51,651 nt of DNA, taken from positions 1 through 51,651 of the forward strand of contig DATEQM010000258.1 in assembly GCA_035272605.1 (NCBI GenBank), in the 5' to 3' direction. This document shows, one piece after another, positions 34,104-42,198 of this stretch. Numbering within the stretch: the stretch's first letter is position 1; each line of letters opens with the position of its first letter. The position numbers and the translations under genes were made by a program. This DNA comes from JOPF136 sp035272605 (GTDB lineage: Bacteria; Acidobacteriota; Terriglobia; Acidiferrales; UBA7541). The notes beneath the pieces were generated by a model. The model did no database searches and had not been told where the DNA came from. It saw only the letters and a program-made list of their open reading frames with translations.

Positions 34104-36334
34104 GTCCGGCTCCCCGCCTCGGCCAGCGATTCCATCATGGTGCAAAAACGGGAGAGCGTGCCGCTGGTGAACAGCGAATCCTGCGCGGAGCGAATCGCGC
34201 CGGTGGGCACGTCGAACGCCGCGTGGCCGTTCTTCGCCGCGATGGCGGCGGCCAGCGGTGCTCCGCCGGCCAGCAGGCCGGCCAGATCCACGCCATACCC
34301 CGGCACGTTCGCGCGGATCTCCTCGAAGGCCGCTTCCACGTTGCGCACGTGGAGCGCGCGGCCCAGCCCCCGCTTCTCGAGCTGGTGCGAGAGGATGCGC
34401 AGGAGATCGAAGTCGCTGCGCAGGCCGGGCGGGTCGGCGGCTTTGCGGAGGCGTTGCACCTGCCCGGCGGTGTTTGTGACGGTGCCTTCCTTCTCGTAGG
34501 CGCAGGTGGCCGGGAGCAGGATGTCCGCCTCGCGCGAGGTCTCCGTCCGGAAAAGTTCGTGCACGATGAGCAATTCGAGGCCGGCGGGCCGCGCGGCCGC
34601 GCCGAAGGTGCGGAAGGGATTCGCGCCCACCACATAGAGGGCTTTCAGCCGTCCCGCCGCCGCCGCCTCGAGCATTTGTATCGCGTTCAGGCCGGAGCGG
34701 ACCGAAAGCGCCGCGCCCCACAACTTTCCAAAGCGCTCACGCGCCGCCGCGACGCCCACCCTGGCGTAACCCGGCAGGCAGTCGGGCAGCAGTCCCATGT
34801 CGGCCGCGCCGCGGGAGTTCACGTAATCGCCGAGCGGCAGATAGCGCGTGCGGCCGGGGAGTTTGGCGCCCCAGGCAACCAGGTCCGCGATGCTTTCGCC
34901 CCAAACGCCCGCGCCGAAGAGAATTGCGACGTCGCTTTCCGCTTCGAGCGCCTTTTTGATCGCGGCCAGCGGCTGCGCGGCTCCCGCGGGCGCCGCGCCC
35001 TTTCCGGCCAGCGCGCGCACGGCGGCGGCTTCCGTCCCCGCCGGAATACGCGCGGAGAGTTGGGCGCGTTTGGCGAGTTTGATATCGTCCGAGCCGACCA
35101 GGTAGACACGCGCCCCCACGTGGCGCACGGCCTCGCGGATGCGCCAGTCCACCAGCGGATTCTGCCGGCCGGTGTCGTTGCCGATCAGCAGGATGGCGCG
35201 GGCCTCGCCCAGCGCTTCCATGGTCAGCGCCCGGTTGCCGGCCTCGTCGCCGAGCGCGGCTGCCAGCGAGGCGTAATCCGCTGTGCGGTGATGGTCCACG
35301 TTGTTCGTGCCCACCGTGGCGCGGGCCAGCCGGCCGAGCAGGTAGTTCTCCTCGTTGGTGGTGCGATTCGAGCCGATGAAGCCGATGGCGTCCGGGCCAT
35401 GCGCCGCGCGAATGGCCGTCAGGCGCGACGCGGCTTCTTCCATGGCCGCTTCCCAAGTGGCCGGGGCGAGCGCGCCATTGCGCCGCACCAGCGGCTGGGC
35501 CAGGCGCTCGGCGTGCTCCGTGAAATCGAAGCCGAACCGCCCCTTTACGCACAGGAATTCCTGGTTGATGCCCGAAAGGTCGCGGTTATTGGCGCGCAGG
35601 ATGCGATTGGTGCGCACGGAGAGCGTGGTCTTGCAGCCGTTCGAGCAATGCGTGCAGATGGTCCCGACGTAAGACATTTCCCAGGGGCGGGTCTTGTAGC
35701 GGTAGGTGCCGCTGGTGAGTGCGCCCACGGGGCACACGTCAATGCACATGCCGCACTCTTCGCATTCCAGGTGGTCGCCGCGATTCGGGATGATGGTGGA
35801 ATAGGCGCCGCGCTGGCCCACGCCCAGCGCCTTCACGTCCAGCCCCTCGTCGCACACGCGCACGCACCGGAAGCACAGGATGCACCGCGGCGCGTCGTAA
35901 TAGACCAGCTCCGACCATTTTTCTTCCGGCTCGTGGATCTTTTCCTCCACGAACCGGCTGGTGTCCGCGCCGTAGCGGAATACCATGTCCTGCAGCTCGC
36001 ATTCGCCGCCTTTGTCGCACACGGGACAATCGAGCGGGTGATTCGTCAGCAGGAATTCCAGCATGTGCTTGCGGGCCTGGCGCACCTGTTCGGTATCCGT
36101 GCGGACCACCATGCCCTCCACGGCCACGACGGTGCACGCGGTCTGGAGTTTCGGCGCTTTTTCGATTTCGACCAGACACATGCGGCAGGCGGCCTGGAGC
36201 GACAGGCCGGGGTAGTAGCAGAACGAGGGCACCTCGATGCCCATGCGCCGAGTGGCTTCGATCACCAGCGTTCCGGCGGGCACGGTCACCTGCCGCCCGT
36301 CAATTTTCAGTGAAACCTTTTTTTGCTCCGCCAT
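34100..36334 (-). CDS. nuoG: NADH-quinone oxidoreductase subunit G
   Basis: A 744-residue iron-sulfur subunit. The N-terminal ferredoxin domain carries the [2Fe-2S] N1b ligands (SFCYYPGLSLQAACRMCLVE). The N5 and N4 cluster regions follow (HPLDCPVCDKGGECELQD, CILCFRCVRVCDE, CEECGMCIDVCPVGAL). CTHCSNGC followed after 27 residues by a Cys is the N7 motif, which is present only in some lineages. The C-terminal molybdopterin-oxidoreductase-like domain is shorter than in E. coli. It lies 99 bases downstream of nuoEF, with a palindrome in the gap. Confidence 0.95.
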   Translation of the reverse strand: MAEQKKVSLKIDGRQVTVPAGTLVIEATRRMGIEVPSFCYYPGLSLQAACRMCLVEIEKAPKLQTACTVVAVEGMVVRTDTEQVRQARKHMLEFLLTNHPLDCPVCDKGGECELQDMVFRYGADTSRFVEEKIHEPEEKWSELVYYDAPRCILCFRCVRVCDEGLDVKALGVGQRGAYSTIIPNRGDHLECEECGMCIDVCPVGALTSGTYRYKTRPWEMSYVGTICTHCSNGCKTTLSVRTNRILRANNRDLSGINQEFLCVKGRFGFDFTEHAERLAQPLVRRNGALAPATWEAAMEEAASRLTAIRAAHGPDAIGFIGSNRTTNEENYLLGRLARATVGTNNVDHHRTADYASLAAALGDEAGNRALTMEALGEARAILLIGNDTGRQNPLVDWRIREAVRHVGARVYLVGSDDIKLAKRAQLSARIPAGTEAAAVRALAGKGAAPAGAAQPLAAIKKALEAESDVAILFGAGVWGESIADLVAWGAKLPGRTRYLPLGDYVNSRGAADMGLLPDCLPGYARVGVAAARERFGKLWGAALSVRSGLNAIQMLEAAAAGRLKALYVVGANPFRTFGAAARPAGLELLIVHELFRTETSREADILLPATCAYEKEGTVTNTAGQVQRLRKAADPPGLRSDFDLLRILSHQLEKRGLGRALHVRNVEAAFEEIRANVPGYGVDLAGLLAGGAPLAAAIAAKNGHAAFDVPTGAIRSAQDSLFTSGTLSRFCTMMESLAEAGSRT

Positions 36335-36374
36335 GTCCTTGAACCAGCGACTCTCCCGCTGCGACTCCCTCCGG

Positions 36375-36412
36375 CTGTAGAGGCGTCCGCCTGCGGCGGA
36401 CCGCCTCTACAG
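36375..36412. repeat. Palindrome between nuoEF and nuoG
   Basis: CTGTAGAGGCGTCCGCC and its near-exact reverse complement (one extra base) flank a three-base centre, giving a 38-base palindrome. The outer CTGTAGAGGCG matches the elements at 32317 and 41182, but the core differs. It may act as a transcript-processing or stabilising hairpin inside the operon. Confidence 0.7.
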
Positions 36413-36432
36413 GACCGTTTCGTTCCCCGCCG

Positions 36433-38238
36433 TCACACCGACACCAGGGTCGACTTGAACGGGCAGCGCCCGCTCAGATGCTCCTCAAATTCACTGCGCC
36501 ATTTGCGCACGATGGATTCCGTGGGCATGGCCGCGGCGTCGCCAAGGGGGCAGAAGGTGTGCCCGAGAATGTTCTTCGATAGTTCGTGAATCAGCGGAAT
36601 ATCCTCGCTGCGCGCGCCGCCCTCGTGGAAGCGGGTCAGAATCTTCTTCAGCCAGGTGGTGCCTTCGCGGCAGGGGATGCACCAACCGCAGGACTCGTGC
36701 GCGTAAAACGCCATGATGCGCCGCGCCAGCTCGACCATACAGGTGTTTTCGTCGTACACCACCACTCCGGCCGAGCCGAGCATGGACCCGATCTTCGCCA
36801 CCGAATCATAGTCCATGGCCACGTCGCATTCTTCGGGCCTGAGCAGCGGTGTGGAGCTGCCGCCGGGGATCACCGCTTTGAGTTTCTTTCCCCCCAGGAC
36901 GCCCCCGGCCACGTCGTTGATCATGTGCATCAGGTTGTATCCCATGGGCAGTTCGTAGATGCCGGGCCGCTCCACCTGGCCGGAAATCCCAAAGAGCCGC
37001 GTGCCTCCATTCTTCGGCGTGCCGAGTTTCGCATACCAGTCGCCGCCGTTCAGCACGATCGACGGCACGCTCGCCAGCGTTTCCACGTTGTTGATCACCG
37101 TGGGGCAGCCGTACAGTCCCACCACCGCCGGGAAGGGCGGGCGGATGCGCGGGTAGCCGCGTTTGCCTTCCAGCGATTCCATGAGCGCCGATTCCTCGCC
37201 GCACTCGTAGGCGCCCGCGCCCGTGTGGGTGCACAGCTCGAAATCAAAGCCGCTGCCCAGGATGTTTTTCCCCAGCTTTCCCGCCGCGTAGGCTTCCGCG
37301 ATAGCCTCGTCCAGGATGTCGAGCACATACCGGTATTCCCCGCGGATGTAAATGTACCCCTGGCGGGCATTCACGGCCCGCCCGGCAATCACCATGCCTT
37401 CGATCAACTGATGCGGATCGAGTTCCATCAGAGGCCGGTCCTTGCAGGTGGCCGGCTCGCTCTCGTCCGCGTTGCAGATGATGTATTTCGGCTTCGACGT
37501 CTCCTTCGGCACGAAGCTCCACTTCATGCCGGTGGGAAAGCCGGCGCCGCCGCGGCCGCGGAGGTTGGATTTCTTCACCTCGTCGAGAATCTGCTCCGGC
37601 GTCATGGCAGTGAGCGCCTTCTCCACGGCCTTGTAGCCCTCGTGCTTCAAATAGACCGCGATGCGGCGCGCGCCCGGGACGCGGAAGCGCTTGCTGATCA
37701 CCAGCACCTCGTCGGGATGCGGCGTTTCGCTGATGCCGGTGATGTGCGCCACGGGCTGCGGCCGGCGTCCGGCGCGGACATCCGCGAGCAGGGCGTCGAA
37801 CTTCGCCGGCGTCACGTTTTCGTGGTAGTCGTAGTCGAGTTGCACGGCCGGGGCGCCCGTGCAGGCCCCCAGGCACTCCACTTCCTCGAGCGAAAACTGG
37901 CCGTCCGGCTGCGTTTGCTTATGGCCGATCCCGAGCGTCTTCTTTGCGTGCTCAAACAGCTCGGCACCGCCGCGCGCCATGCAGGAGACGTTCGTGCACA
38001 CCTGCACGTGGCACCTGCCCCACTTCTGCCGGTGCAGCATGGAGTAATAGGCCAGCGTCTCGGTCACTTGCAGCGTGTTCGTTTCCGTGCGGCGGGCGAT
38101 TTCGGCGATCATCTCGTCGCTCACGCAGCCGAACTCGTCCTGCGCGTACATCAGCATGGGGACGAGCGCGGAGCGTTTGACGGGATAGCGCCCGGCGAGC
38201 TGCTGGAATTTCTCCTCGAGTTTCGGCGGCAGCGTCAT
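36433..38238 (-). CDS. nuoEF: Fused NADH-quinone oxidoreductase subunits E and F
   Basis: A 601-residue single protein joining NuoE (about 1-160) and NuoF (about 170-601). The NuoE part has the [2Fe-2S] N1a ligands Cys81, Cys86, Cys122 and Cys126 in VQVCTNVSC and ECLGAC. The NuoF part has the NADH-binding GRGGAGFPTGMKWSF, the FMN-binding region with CNADESEPATCKDR and ECGEESALMESLEGKRG, and the N3 cluster ligands in SCGWCIPCREG plus the later Cys in TFCPLGDAA. No stop or start codon lies at the junction, so it is a true fusion. It begins on the last base of the nuoD stop (TGATG). Confidence 0.95.
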   Translation of the reverse strand: MTLPPKLEEKFQQLAGRYPVKRSALVPMLMYAQDEFGCVSDEMIAEIARRTETNTLQVTETLAYYSMLHRQKWGRCHVQVCTNVSCMARGGAELFEHAKKTLGIGHKQTQPDGQFSLEEVECLGACTGAPAVQLDYDYHENVTPAKFDALLADVRAGRRPQPVAHITGISETPHPDEVLVISKRFRVPGARRIAVYLKHEGYKAVEKALTAMTPEQILDEVKKSNLRGRGGAGFPTGMKWSFVPKETSKPKYIICNADESEPATCKDRPLMELDPHQLIEGMVIAGRAVNARQGYIYIRGEYRYVLDILDEAIAEAYAAGKLGKNILGSGFDFELCTHTGAGAYECGEESALMESLEGKRGYPRIRPPFPAVVGLYGCPTVINNVETLASVPSIVLNGGDWYAKLGTPKNGGTRLFGISGQVERPGIYELPMGYNLMHMINDVAGGVLGGKKLKAVIPGGSSTPLLRPEECDVAMDYDSVAKIGSMLGSAGVVVYDENTCMVELARRIMAFYAHESCGWCIPCREGTTWLKKILTRFHEGGARSEDIPLIHELSKNILGHTFCPLGDAAAMPTESIVRKWRSEFEEHLSGRCPFKSTLVSV

Positions 38239-39437
38239 CAGCGGTCAATCTCTCCCAGCACGATGTCCAGCGTGCCGATGCAGGCCACCACGTCGGCAAT
38301 CAGCCGGCCTTCGCACAGCAGGGGCAGCGCCTGCAGGTTGACGAACGACGGCGCGCGAAACTTCACGCGGAACGGCTTCGGCGATCCGTCGCTGGCCAGG
38401 TAGCAGCACATCTCCCCCCGCGGCGACTCGATGCGCTGGTAGACCTGCCCGGGCGGCGGCGAGAACCCTTCGGTGAAAATTTTGAAGTGGTAGATGAGCG
38501 CCTCCATCTCCGTCTTCATCTTTTCGCGCGGCGGCGGGACGATTCCCGGCGCGTCGGTCCGGATGGGGCCTTCCGCCGGCACTTTGCCCATAGCCTGCTT
38601 CACGATTCCCAGGCTCTGCCGCATTTCCTCCAGCCGCAGCAGGTAGCGCGCGTAACAATCGCTTTCCTTCTGCGTGGGCACCTTGAATTCGAACTCGTCG
38701 TAGCTCGAGTAGGGAAAGAACTTCCGCACGTCGTAGGCCACGCCCGCCGCGCGCAGCGCCGGTCCGGAGACGCCCCAGGCCACGGCGTCCTCGGGCGAGA
38801 TGACGCCGACGCCGACCGTGCGCATCTTCCAGATGCGGTTTTCGGTGAGCAGTGTCTCGTATTCCGCCAGGTGACCCGGAAAACTCTCCACGAACGCGGC
38901 CACGCGCTCCAGCCAGCCCGCGGGCGGCTCCAGCGCCAGCCCGCCGATGCGGAAATAGCTGGTCATCATGCGCTGCCCGGCCACCATCTCGAAAATCTTC
39001 AGGATATCCTCGCGCTCGCGGAAGCAGTAGAGGAAGACGGACATGGCCCCCAGGTCAATCGCGTGGGTGCCCAGCCAGACCAGGTGCGAAGCGATGCGCG
39101 TCAGCTCCGTGAGCAGCACGCGCACGTACTGCGCGCGCTTCGGGACTTCCAGGCCCAGCAGTTTCTCTACCGCCAGGCAGTAGCACAGGTTGTTCGACAG
39201 CGGGCACAGGTAGTCCATCCGGTCGGTGAGCGTGATGGCCTGCGAATAGGTCTTCGCCTCGCAGGATTTCTCGATTCCAGTGTGGAGGTAGCCGATGTCG
39301 GGTACCGCGCGGATCACCGTTTCCCCATCCAGCTCTACCGCCACGCGCAGCACTCCGTGCGTCGAGGGGTGCTGCGGCCCCATGTTCAGGACCATCGCTT
39401 CGGCGGGGCCAGCGGGAGTGTCGATCGTCCGGGACAT
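38238..39437 (-). CDS. nuoD: NADH-quinone oxidoreductase subunit D
   Basis: A 399-residue 49-kDa-type subunit lining the quinone site. The family opening is MVLNMGPQHPSTHGVLRVAVELDGE, followed by PDIGYLHTGIEKSCEAKTYSQ, and the C-terminal APSFVNLQALPLLCEGRLIADVVACIGTLDIVLGEIDR is a textbook ending. The ATG shares a base with the nuoC TGA (TGATG), and the stop does the same with nuoEF, so C-D-EF are coupled. Confidence 0.97.
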   Translation of the reverse strand: MSRTIDTPAGPAEAMVLNMGPQHPSTHGVLRVAVELDGETVIRAVPDIGYLHTGIEKSCEAKTYSQAITLTDRMDYLCPLSNNLCYCLAVEKLLGLEVPKRAQYVRVLLTELTRIASHLVWLGTHAIDLGAMSVFLYCFREREDILKIFEMVAGQRMMTSYFRIGGLALEPPAGWLERVAAFVESFPGHLAEYETLLTENRIWKMRTVGVGVISPEDAVAWGVSGPALRAAGVAYDVRKFFPYSSYDEFEFKVPTQKESDCYARYLLRLEEMRQSLGIVKQAMGKVPAEGPIRTDAPGIVPPPREKMKTEMEALIYHFKIFTEGFSPPPGQVYQRIESPRGEMCCYLASDGSPKPFRVKFRAPSFVNLQALPLLCEGRLIADVVACIGTLDIVLGEIDR

Positions 39438-39919
39438 CAGCGGGGACCTCCGGTGGTGGGAAAATCCTTCCGTAGCGGATGGCCCTCCCAGTCGAGGGGG
39501 AGCAGGATGCGGGTCAGATCGGGATGCCCTTCAAAGCGGATCCCGAACAGGTCGAAAACCTCGCGTTCGTGCCAGTTCGCCGTAGGCCACACATTGGTGA
39601 CGCTCGCTACCACGGGATCCGTTCCCGAAGTCCAAGTACGCAGCCGTAGCGTCTGCCGGTGGGGCAGGGAAAGCATGTGGTAAACGACTGCAAAGCGCGG
39701 CTCCAGCGGGAAATGGTCCGTGGCCGTGAGATCGCTCAGGAAATTGAATTGCAACTCGGGATCGTGCCGCAGGAAGTCCGCCACGCGGTGCAATTGCTCG
39801 CGCGGCACGGTGATGGTCAGCTCACCGCGAAACGTTTCCGCCTCGGAGGCGACGCCGGGGTCCCAGGCAGCCAGCCGCGCTGCCACCGGATGCACCTGTG
39901 TTTCGACGGCCTCCGCCAT
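39437..39919 (-). CDS. nuoC: NADH-quinone oxidoreductase subunit C
   Basis: A 160-residue 30-kDa-type subunit. The characteristic region is NFLSDLTATDHFPLEPRFAVVYHML and the C-terminal ANWHEREVFDLFGIRFEGHPDLTRILLPLDWEGHPLRKDF. It is a separate protein, not fused to NuoD. About 40 bases separate it from nuoA, where nuoB would normally lie. Confidence 0.96.
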   Translation of the reverse strand: MAEAVETQVHPVAARLAAWDPGVASEAETFRGELTITVPREQLHRVADFLRHDPELQFNFLSDLTATDHFPLEPRFAVVYHMLSLPHRQTLRLRTWTSGTDPVVASVTNVWPTANWHEREVFDLFGIRFEGHPDLTRILLPLDWEGHPLRKDFPTTGGPR

Positions 39920-39959
39920 GCGCGTTTCCTCGATCCTCGTGCCAAGCCGGGAAAGGGGC

Positions 39960-40331
39960 CTACCGGTTCCAGTCGAGCGCGCCCTTCTTCAGCAGGTAAA
40001 CGTATCCCACAAGCAGAATCCCGATGTACACCAACATCTCGTAGAAACCGAACAGCCGCAGTTCGCGATAGATGTAGGCCCACGGGAAGAAGAAGATGGC
40101 TTCCACATCGAACAGAATGAACAGCATCGCCACCAGGTAGAACTTTACGTCGAACGCGTGCCGCGCGTCCCCCGTGGGGCTCATGCCGCACTCGTAGGCC
40201 TGGGCCTTCTCCCGCGTCGGCCGGTGGGGCCCCACCAGGGTCGAAAGCGCCAGCAGCACGCCCGCCAGCGCCATCGCCGCGAGGATATACATTAGCAACG
40301 GGGCGTAGTTTCCGAGGTAGCCGGGTGCCAT
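39960..40331 (-). CDS. nuoA: NADH-quinone oxidoreductase subunit A
   Basis: A 123-residue membrane subunit with three helices. The loop motif YECGMSPTGDARHAFDVKFYLVAMLFILFDVEAIFFFPWA is diagnostic. The ATG at 40331 is chosen because it gives MAPGYLGNYAPLLMYIL, the family-like start; an in-frame TTG at 40373 would add 14 residues that overlap the promoter. No Shine-Dalgarno is visible, and the ATG lies about 12 bases after the putative -10, suggesting a leaderless or near-leaderless transcript. It is the first gene of the operon. Confidence 0.93.
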   Translation of the reverse strand: MAPGYLGNYAPLLMYILAAMALAGVLLALSTLVGPHRPTREKAQAYECGMSPTGDARHAFDVKFYLVAMLFILFDVEAIFFFPWAYIYRELRLFGFYEMLVYIGILLVGYVYLLKKGALDWNR

Positions 40332-40339
40332 GGTGCGGC

Positions 40340-40348
40340 TGGTATAAT
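40340..40348 (+). promoter_or_regulatory. Extended -10 element for the divergent gene
   Basis: TGG directly followed by a perfect TATAAT (40343-40348) on the plus strand. No good -35 is seen, as is common for extended -10 promoters. It would drive the hypothetical gene at 40462 with a leader of about 105 bases, back-to-back with the nuo promoter. Confidence 0.45.
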
Positions 40349-40373
40349 AGCCATGCGAGTGCAGTCCGGTCAA
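40344..40373 (-). promoter_or_regulatory. Putative sigma70 promoter of the nuo operon
   Basis: On the minus strand TTGACC (40373-40368), an 18-base spacer and TATTAT (40349-40344) precede nuoA. The predicted start of transcription is within about 5 bases of the nuoA ATG. The same A/T core holds a plus-strand extended -10. Confidence 0.55.
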
Positions 40374-40461
40374 TCAACTCCGCGCCCTCGGGTTTGGGCC
40401 CCGAGTCAAAAGAAGGTGCGGCTCCTCCCGCGTTGGCCGGTCTCCCTGGCGCCCAGACCAC

Positions 40462-41136
40462 GTGCCCCTCGGATTCAATAGCGACCTGAAGCTCGGTGAC
40501 CTGGTCCTCCACGTGCAAACCGAGGACCGCAGGCCACGCGCGTCCGCCGTGGACACCATCGTCTATTCCGGCGGCCGGGTGGCCTATCGGCGCAAGACCA
40601 GCTATGAGGAGCGAGTCAATCAGCCGGGCTTCGACGAGGCTGCCATTCGCCAATTGCTGGAGGACCAGCATCGCTCCATCATCGAAGGCCTGCGTTCCGG
40701 AGAGATTCCCATCGAACTCTTCCCCCCGCCCCCGCCGCAGCGCACGGCTGCAAGCGTCCCGGCTGGCGGAACAGCCGCCGCGCCGGTGCGAACGGGCACG
40801 GTATTGATGCCGGCTCCTACGTCGCTGATTCGCGTGCTGCTCACCAATCCCGCCTCCTGGCTGACGGCGGGTTCCGCGCGCCTGCTGGTGGAAGTCCGGG
40901 CGCGCGAGCCGGATCGCCCGATTCCCGACGCGGTTGTGGAAGTCAGCTTCGAGGGCGCACCGCGGCCGTTCATCTTCAAAACCATCACCGATGCCCATGG
41001 CCGCGCTGAGGTCGGATTCCCGCTGCCGAAATTCGGACCCAGCGGCGCCAGCTTGGTGATCCGCGCCTCCTGCGAGTTTGGCCACGACGAAATCCGTTAT
41101 TCCCTCCGCCCCAAGTCCAGCAACGCCGGCGATTGA
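40462..41136 (+). CDS. Hypothetical protein, divergent from nuo operon
   Basis: A 224-residue soluble protein without signal peptide or membrane segment. Residues 1-75 (GDLVLHVQTEDRRPRASAVDTIVYSGGRVAYRRKTSYEE) form one domain, followed by a Pro-rich linker (about 88-115) and a C-terminal beta sandwich-like region (RVLLTNPASWLTAGSARLLVEVRA... GAPRPFIFKTITDAHGRAEVGF) resembling Ig-like or carboxypeptidase-regulatory folds. The only plausible start is GTG at 40462, with no clear Shine-Dalgarno. Function unknown; the first domain recurs in Acidobacteriota proteins as far as I recall. Confidence 0.65.
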   Translation: MPLGFNSDLKLGDLVLHVQTEDRRPRASAVDTIVYSGGRVAYRRKTSYEERVNQPGFDEAAIRQLLEDQHRSIIEGLRSGEIPIELFPPPPPQRTAASVPAGGTAAAPVRTGTVLMPAPTSLIRVLLTNPASWLTAGSARLLVEVRAREPDRPIPDAVVEVSFEGAPRPFIFKTITDAHGRAEVGFPLPKFGPSGASLVIRASCEFGHDEIRYSLRPKSSNAGD

Positions 41137-41181
41137 TCGAAGGGCTCAACGGATCCGGCAGTCAGACTCATGCCAGCGCCG

Positions 41182-41209
41182 CTGTAGAGGCGGCTTTACG
41201 CCGCCATTG
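41182..41209. repeat. Copy of the GGCGGC-TTTA palindrome
   Basis: CTGTAGAGGCGGCTTTACGC followed by CGCCATTG matches the element at 32317 except for one T/C change in the loop. It directly abuts the truncated kinase tail that starts at 41213. Confidence 0.75.
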
Positions 41210-41212
41210 CCG

Positions 41213-41563
41213 GGGCTCTACGACGCCATCTCGGTGCTCTTCATTGACCTGCCTTATGCCGCGACCTACCATGTTTCCACACTTGAACGACTCATGATCA
41301 GCCGCCCCGAAGCCTTCCGGAGCGCCCATCAGGGCGTGGCTGCCGCCGCCGAATTCCGAAAAATCCTGGACCATCGCGGGCTGCTGTGGAATTGCGCCAC
41401 AGGCGCGCTCGCCCATCTCGGCCTTGCCCGCGCGTACGTTCTCGCCGGCGACACGGTCAAGGCCCGCGCCGCCTACCAGGATTTCCTCGCCTTCTGGAAA
41501 GCCGCCGATGCCGACATCCCCGTTCTCCGCGCCGCCAAATCCGAAGCAGCGAAGCTGGAATGA
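41213..41563 (+). pseudogene. Decayed C-terminal tail of a TPR Ser/Thr kinase
   Basis: The readable part (LYDAISVLFIDLPYAATYHV to the stop) ends with EFRKILDHRGLLWNCATGAL, AHLGLARAYVLAGDTVKARA and AYQDFLAFWKAADADIPVLR, which matches the usual carboxy-terminus of Acidobacteriota Ser/Thr kinases with TPR repeats. No kinase domain, TM segment or earlier repeats precede it; the sequence starts right after a palindromic element. The frame stays open upstream to 41078 but with unrelated sequence. It is a remnant, probably not expressed. Its tail is unlike that of the intact kinase at 43215, so it comes from another paralogue. Confidence 0.7.
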
Positions 41564-41679
41564 GAGCTTGGCTGCGTGCGTGACGGCGGAGCAGTAACAA
41601 GGGGCAATCCCGCCGATTCGGCACCCGGTGTGTAGCCGTCTTGCATGGCTGGCAGGGAAGGGAACCGCGGCATCAATTC

Positions 41680-41754
41680 TGGCTCCGGGGCTTGGACTCG
41701 AACCAAGATAGCGGGATCCAAAGTCCCGAGGCCTACCAGTTAGCCGACCCCGGA
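41680..41754 (-). tRNA. tRNA-Gln(TTG)
   Basis: Read on the minus strand, acceptor arms TCCGGGG and CCCCGGA pair, the discriminator is G, and CCA is encoded. The anticodon stem CGGGA/TCCCG encloses CTTTGGA, with anticodon TTG at 41721-41719. The T arm is CTTGG-TTCGAGT-CCAAG. All arms pair, giving a normal 75-base tRNA. Confidence 0.95.
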
Positions 41755-41889
41755 GCCGTTCACTCAAATCTAACAAGAAATATCAGGCTCCGCCACCGCT
41801 GCGGTCAGTCCCGTTCAGGGCCGTGGTCCCGGCTTTGTCCGGACGAGCCGTGCCGCCACGTTCTCCTGGCGCCGCGCCCGGCCGACCGC

Positions 41890-41918
41890 TTGACAGCTAT
41901 GACCTGCTCGACTAGAGT
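41890..41918 (+). promoter_or_regulatory. Putative sigma70 promoter of the peptide-SagB cassette
   Basis: A perfect TTGACA (41890-41895), a 17-base spacer and TAGAGT (41913-41918). Transcription would begin near 41925, leaving a leader of about 78 bases before the peptide gene. This is the best promoter match I saw in the window. Confidence 0.6.
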
Positions 41919-42002
41919 CTCGCCGATTGGTGACCCATCGCGGCGTTTCACCTTTCGCTCTCTGCGGAAGAGTAGGCGCCCCGAATCAGTCCGGAGGTGC
42001 GC

Positions 42003-42152
42003 ATGGCGGCAACCAAGGCAAAAAAACCTAAGACGATCGGCCCGGCGCAGAAGAAAAGGATCTGGAAGTCTTTCCAGCAACTCGAGCTGAAGATCCAGAA
42101 GCACCATAAGCTTCTGGCGCTCCTTTCGATTACCCACGGCGACCATCACTGA
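42003..42152 (+). CDS. Small basic Lys/His-rich peptide, possible RiPP precursor
   Basis: A 49-residue peptide with ATG at 42003 and a strong GGAGG (41993-41997) 5 bases upstream. The N-terminal part is Lys-rich (AATKAKKPKTIGPAQKKR), the middle is an amphipathic helix-like stretch (WKSFQQLELKIQKHHKLLAL), and the end is LLSITHGDHH. It has no Cys and no signal peptide. The stop is 46 bases before a SagB-type dehydrogenase, a family that oxidises ribosomal peptides in azole-containing natural products, so a substrate role is a reasonable hypothesis. A basic DNA- or RNA-binding micro-protein is the main alternative. The good ribosome site and promoter make it likely to be translated; the function is inferred only. 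Confidence 0.6.
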   Translation: MAATKAKKPKTIGPAQKKRIWKSFQQLELKIQKHHKLLALLSITHGDHH

Positions 42153-42198
42153 TGTGACCGCCATCGCCTAAGGCGGGAGGGAACGCCGGGAGCCATCT

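Noticed and set aside
34223..38403. Plus-strand frames of about 700 and 600 codons opposite nuoG and nuoEF
   Set aside because: Antisense shadows of conserved complex I genes; no domains seen.
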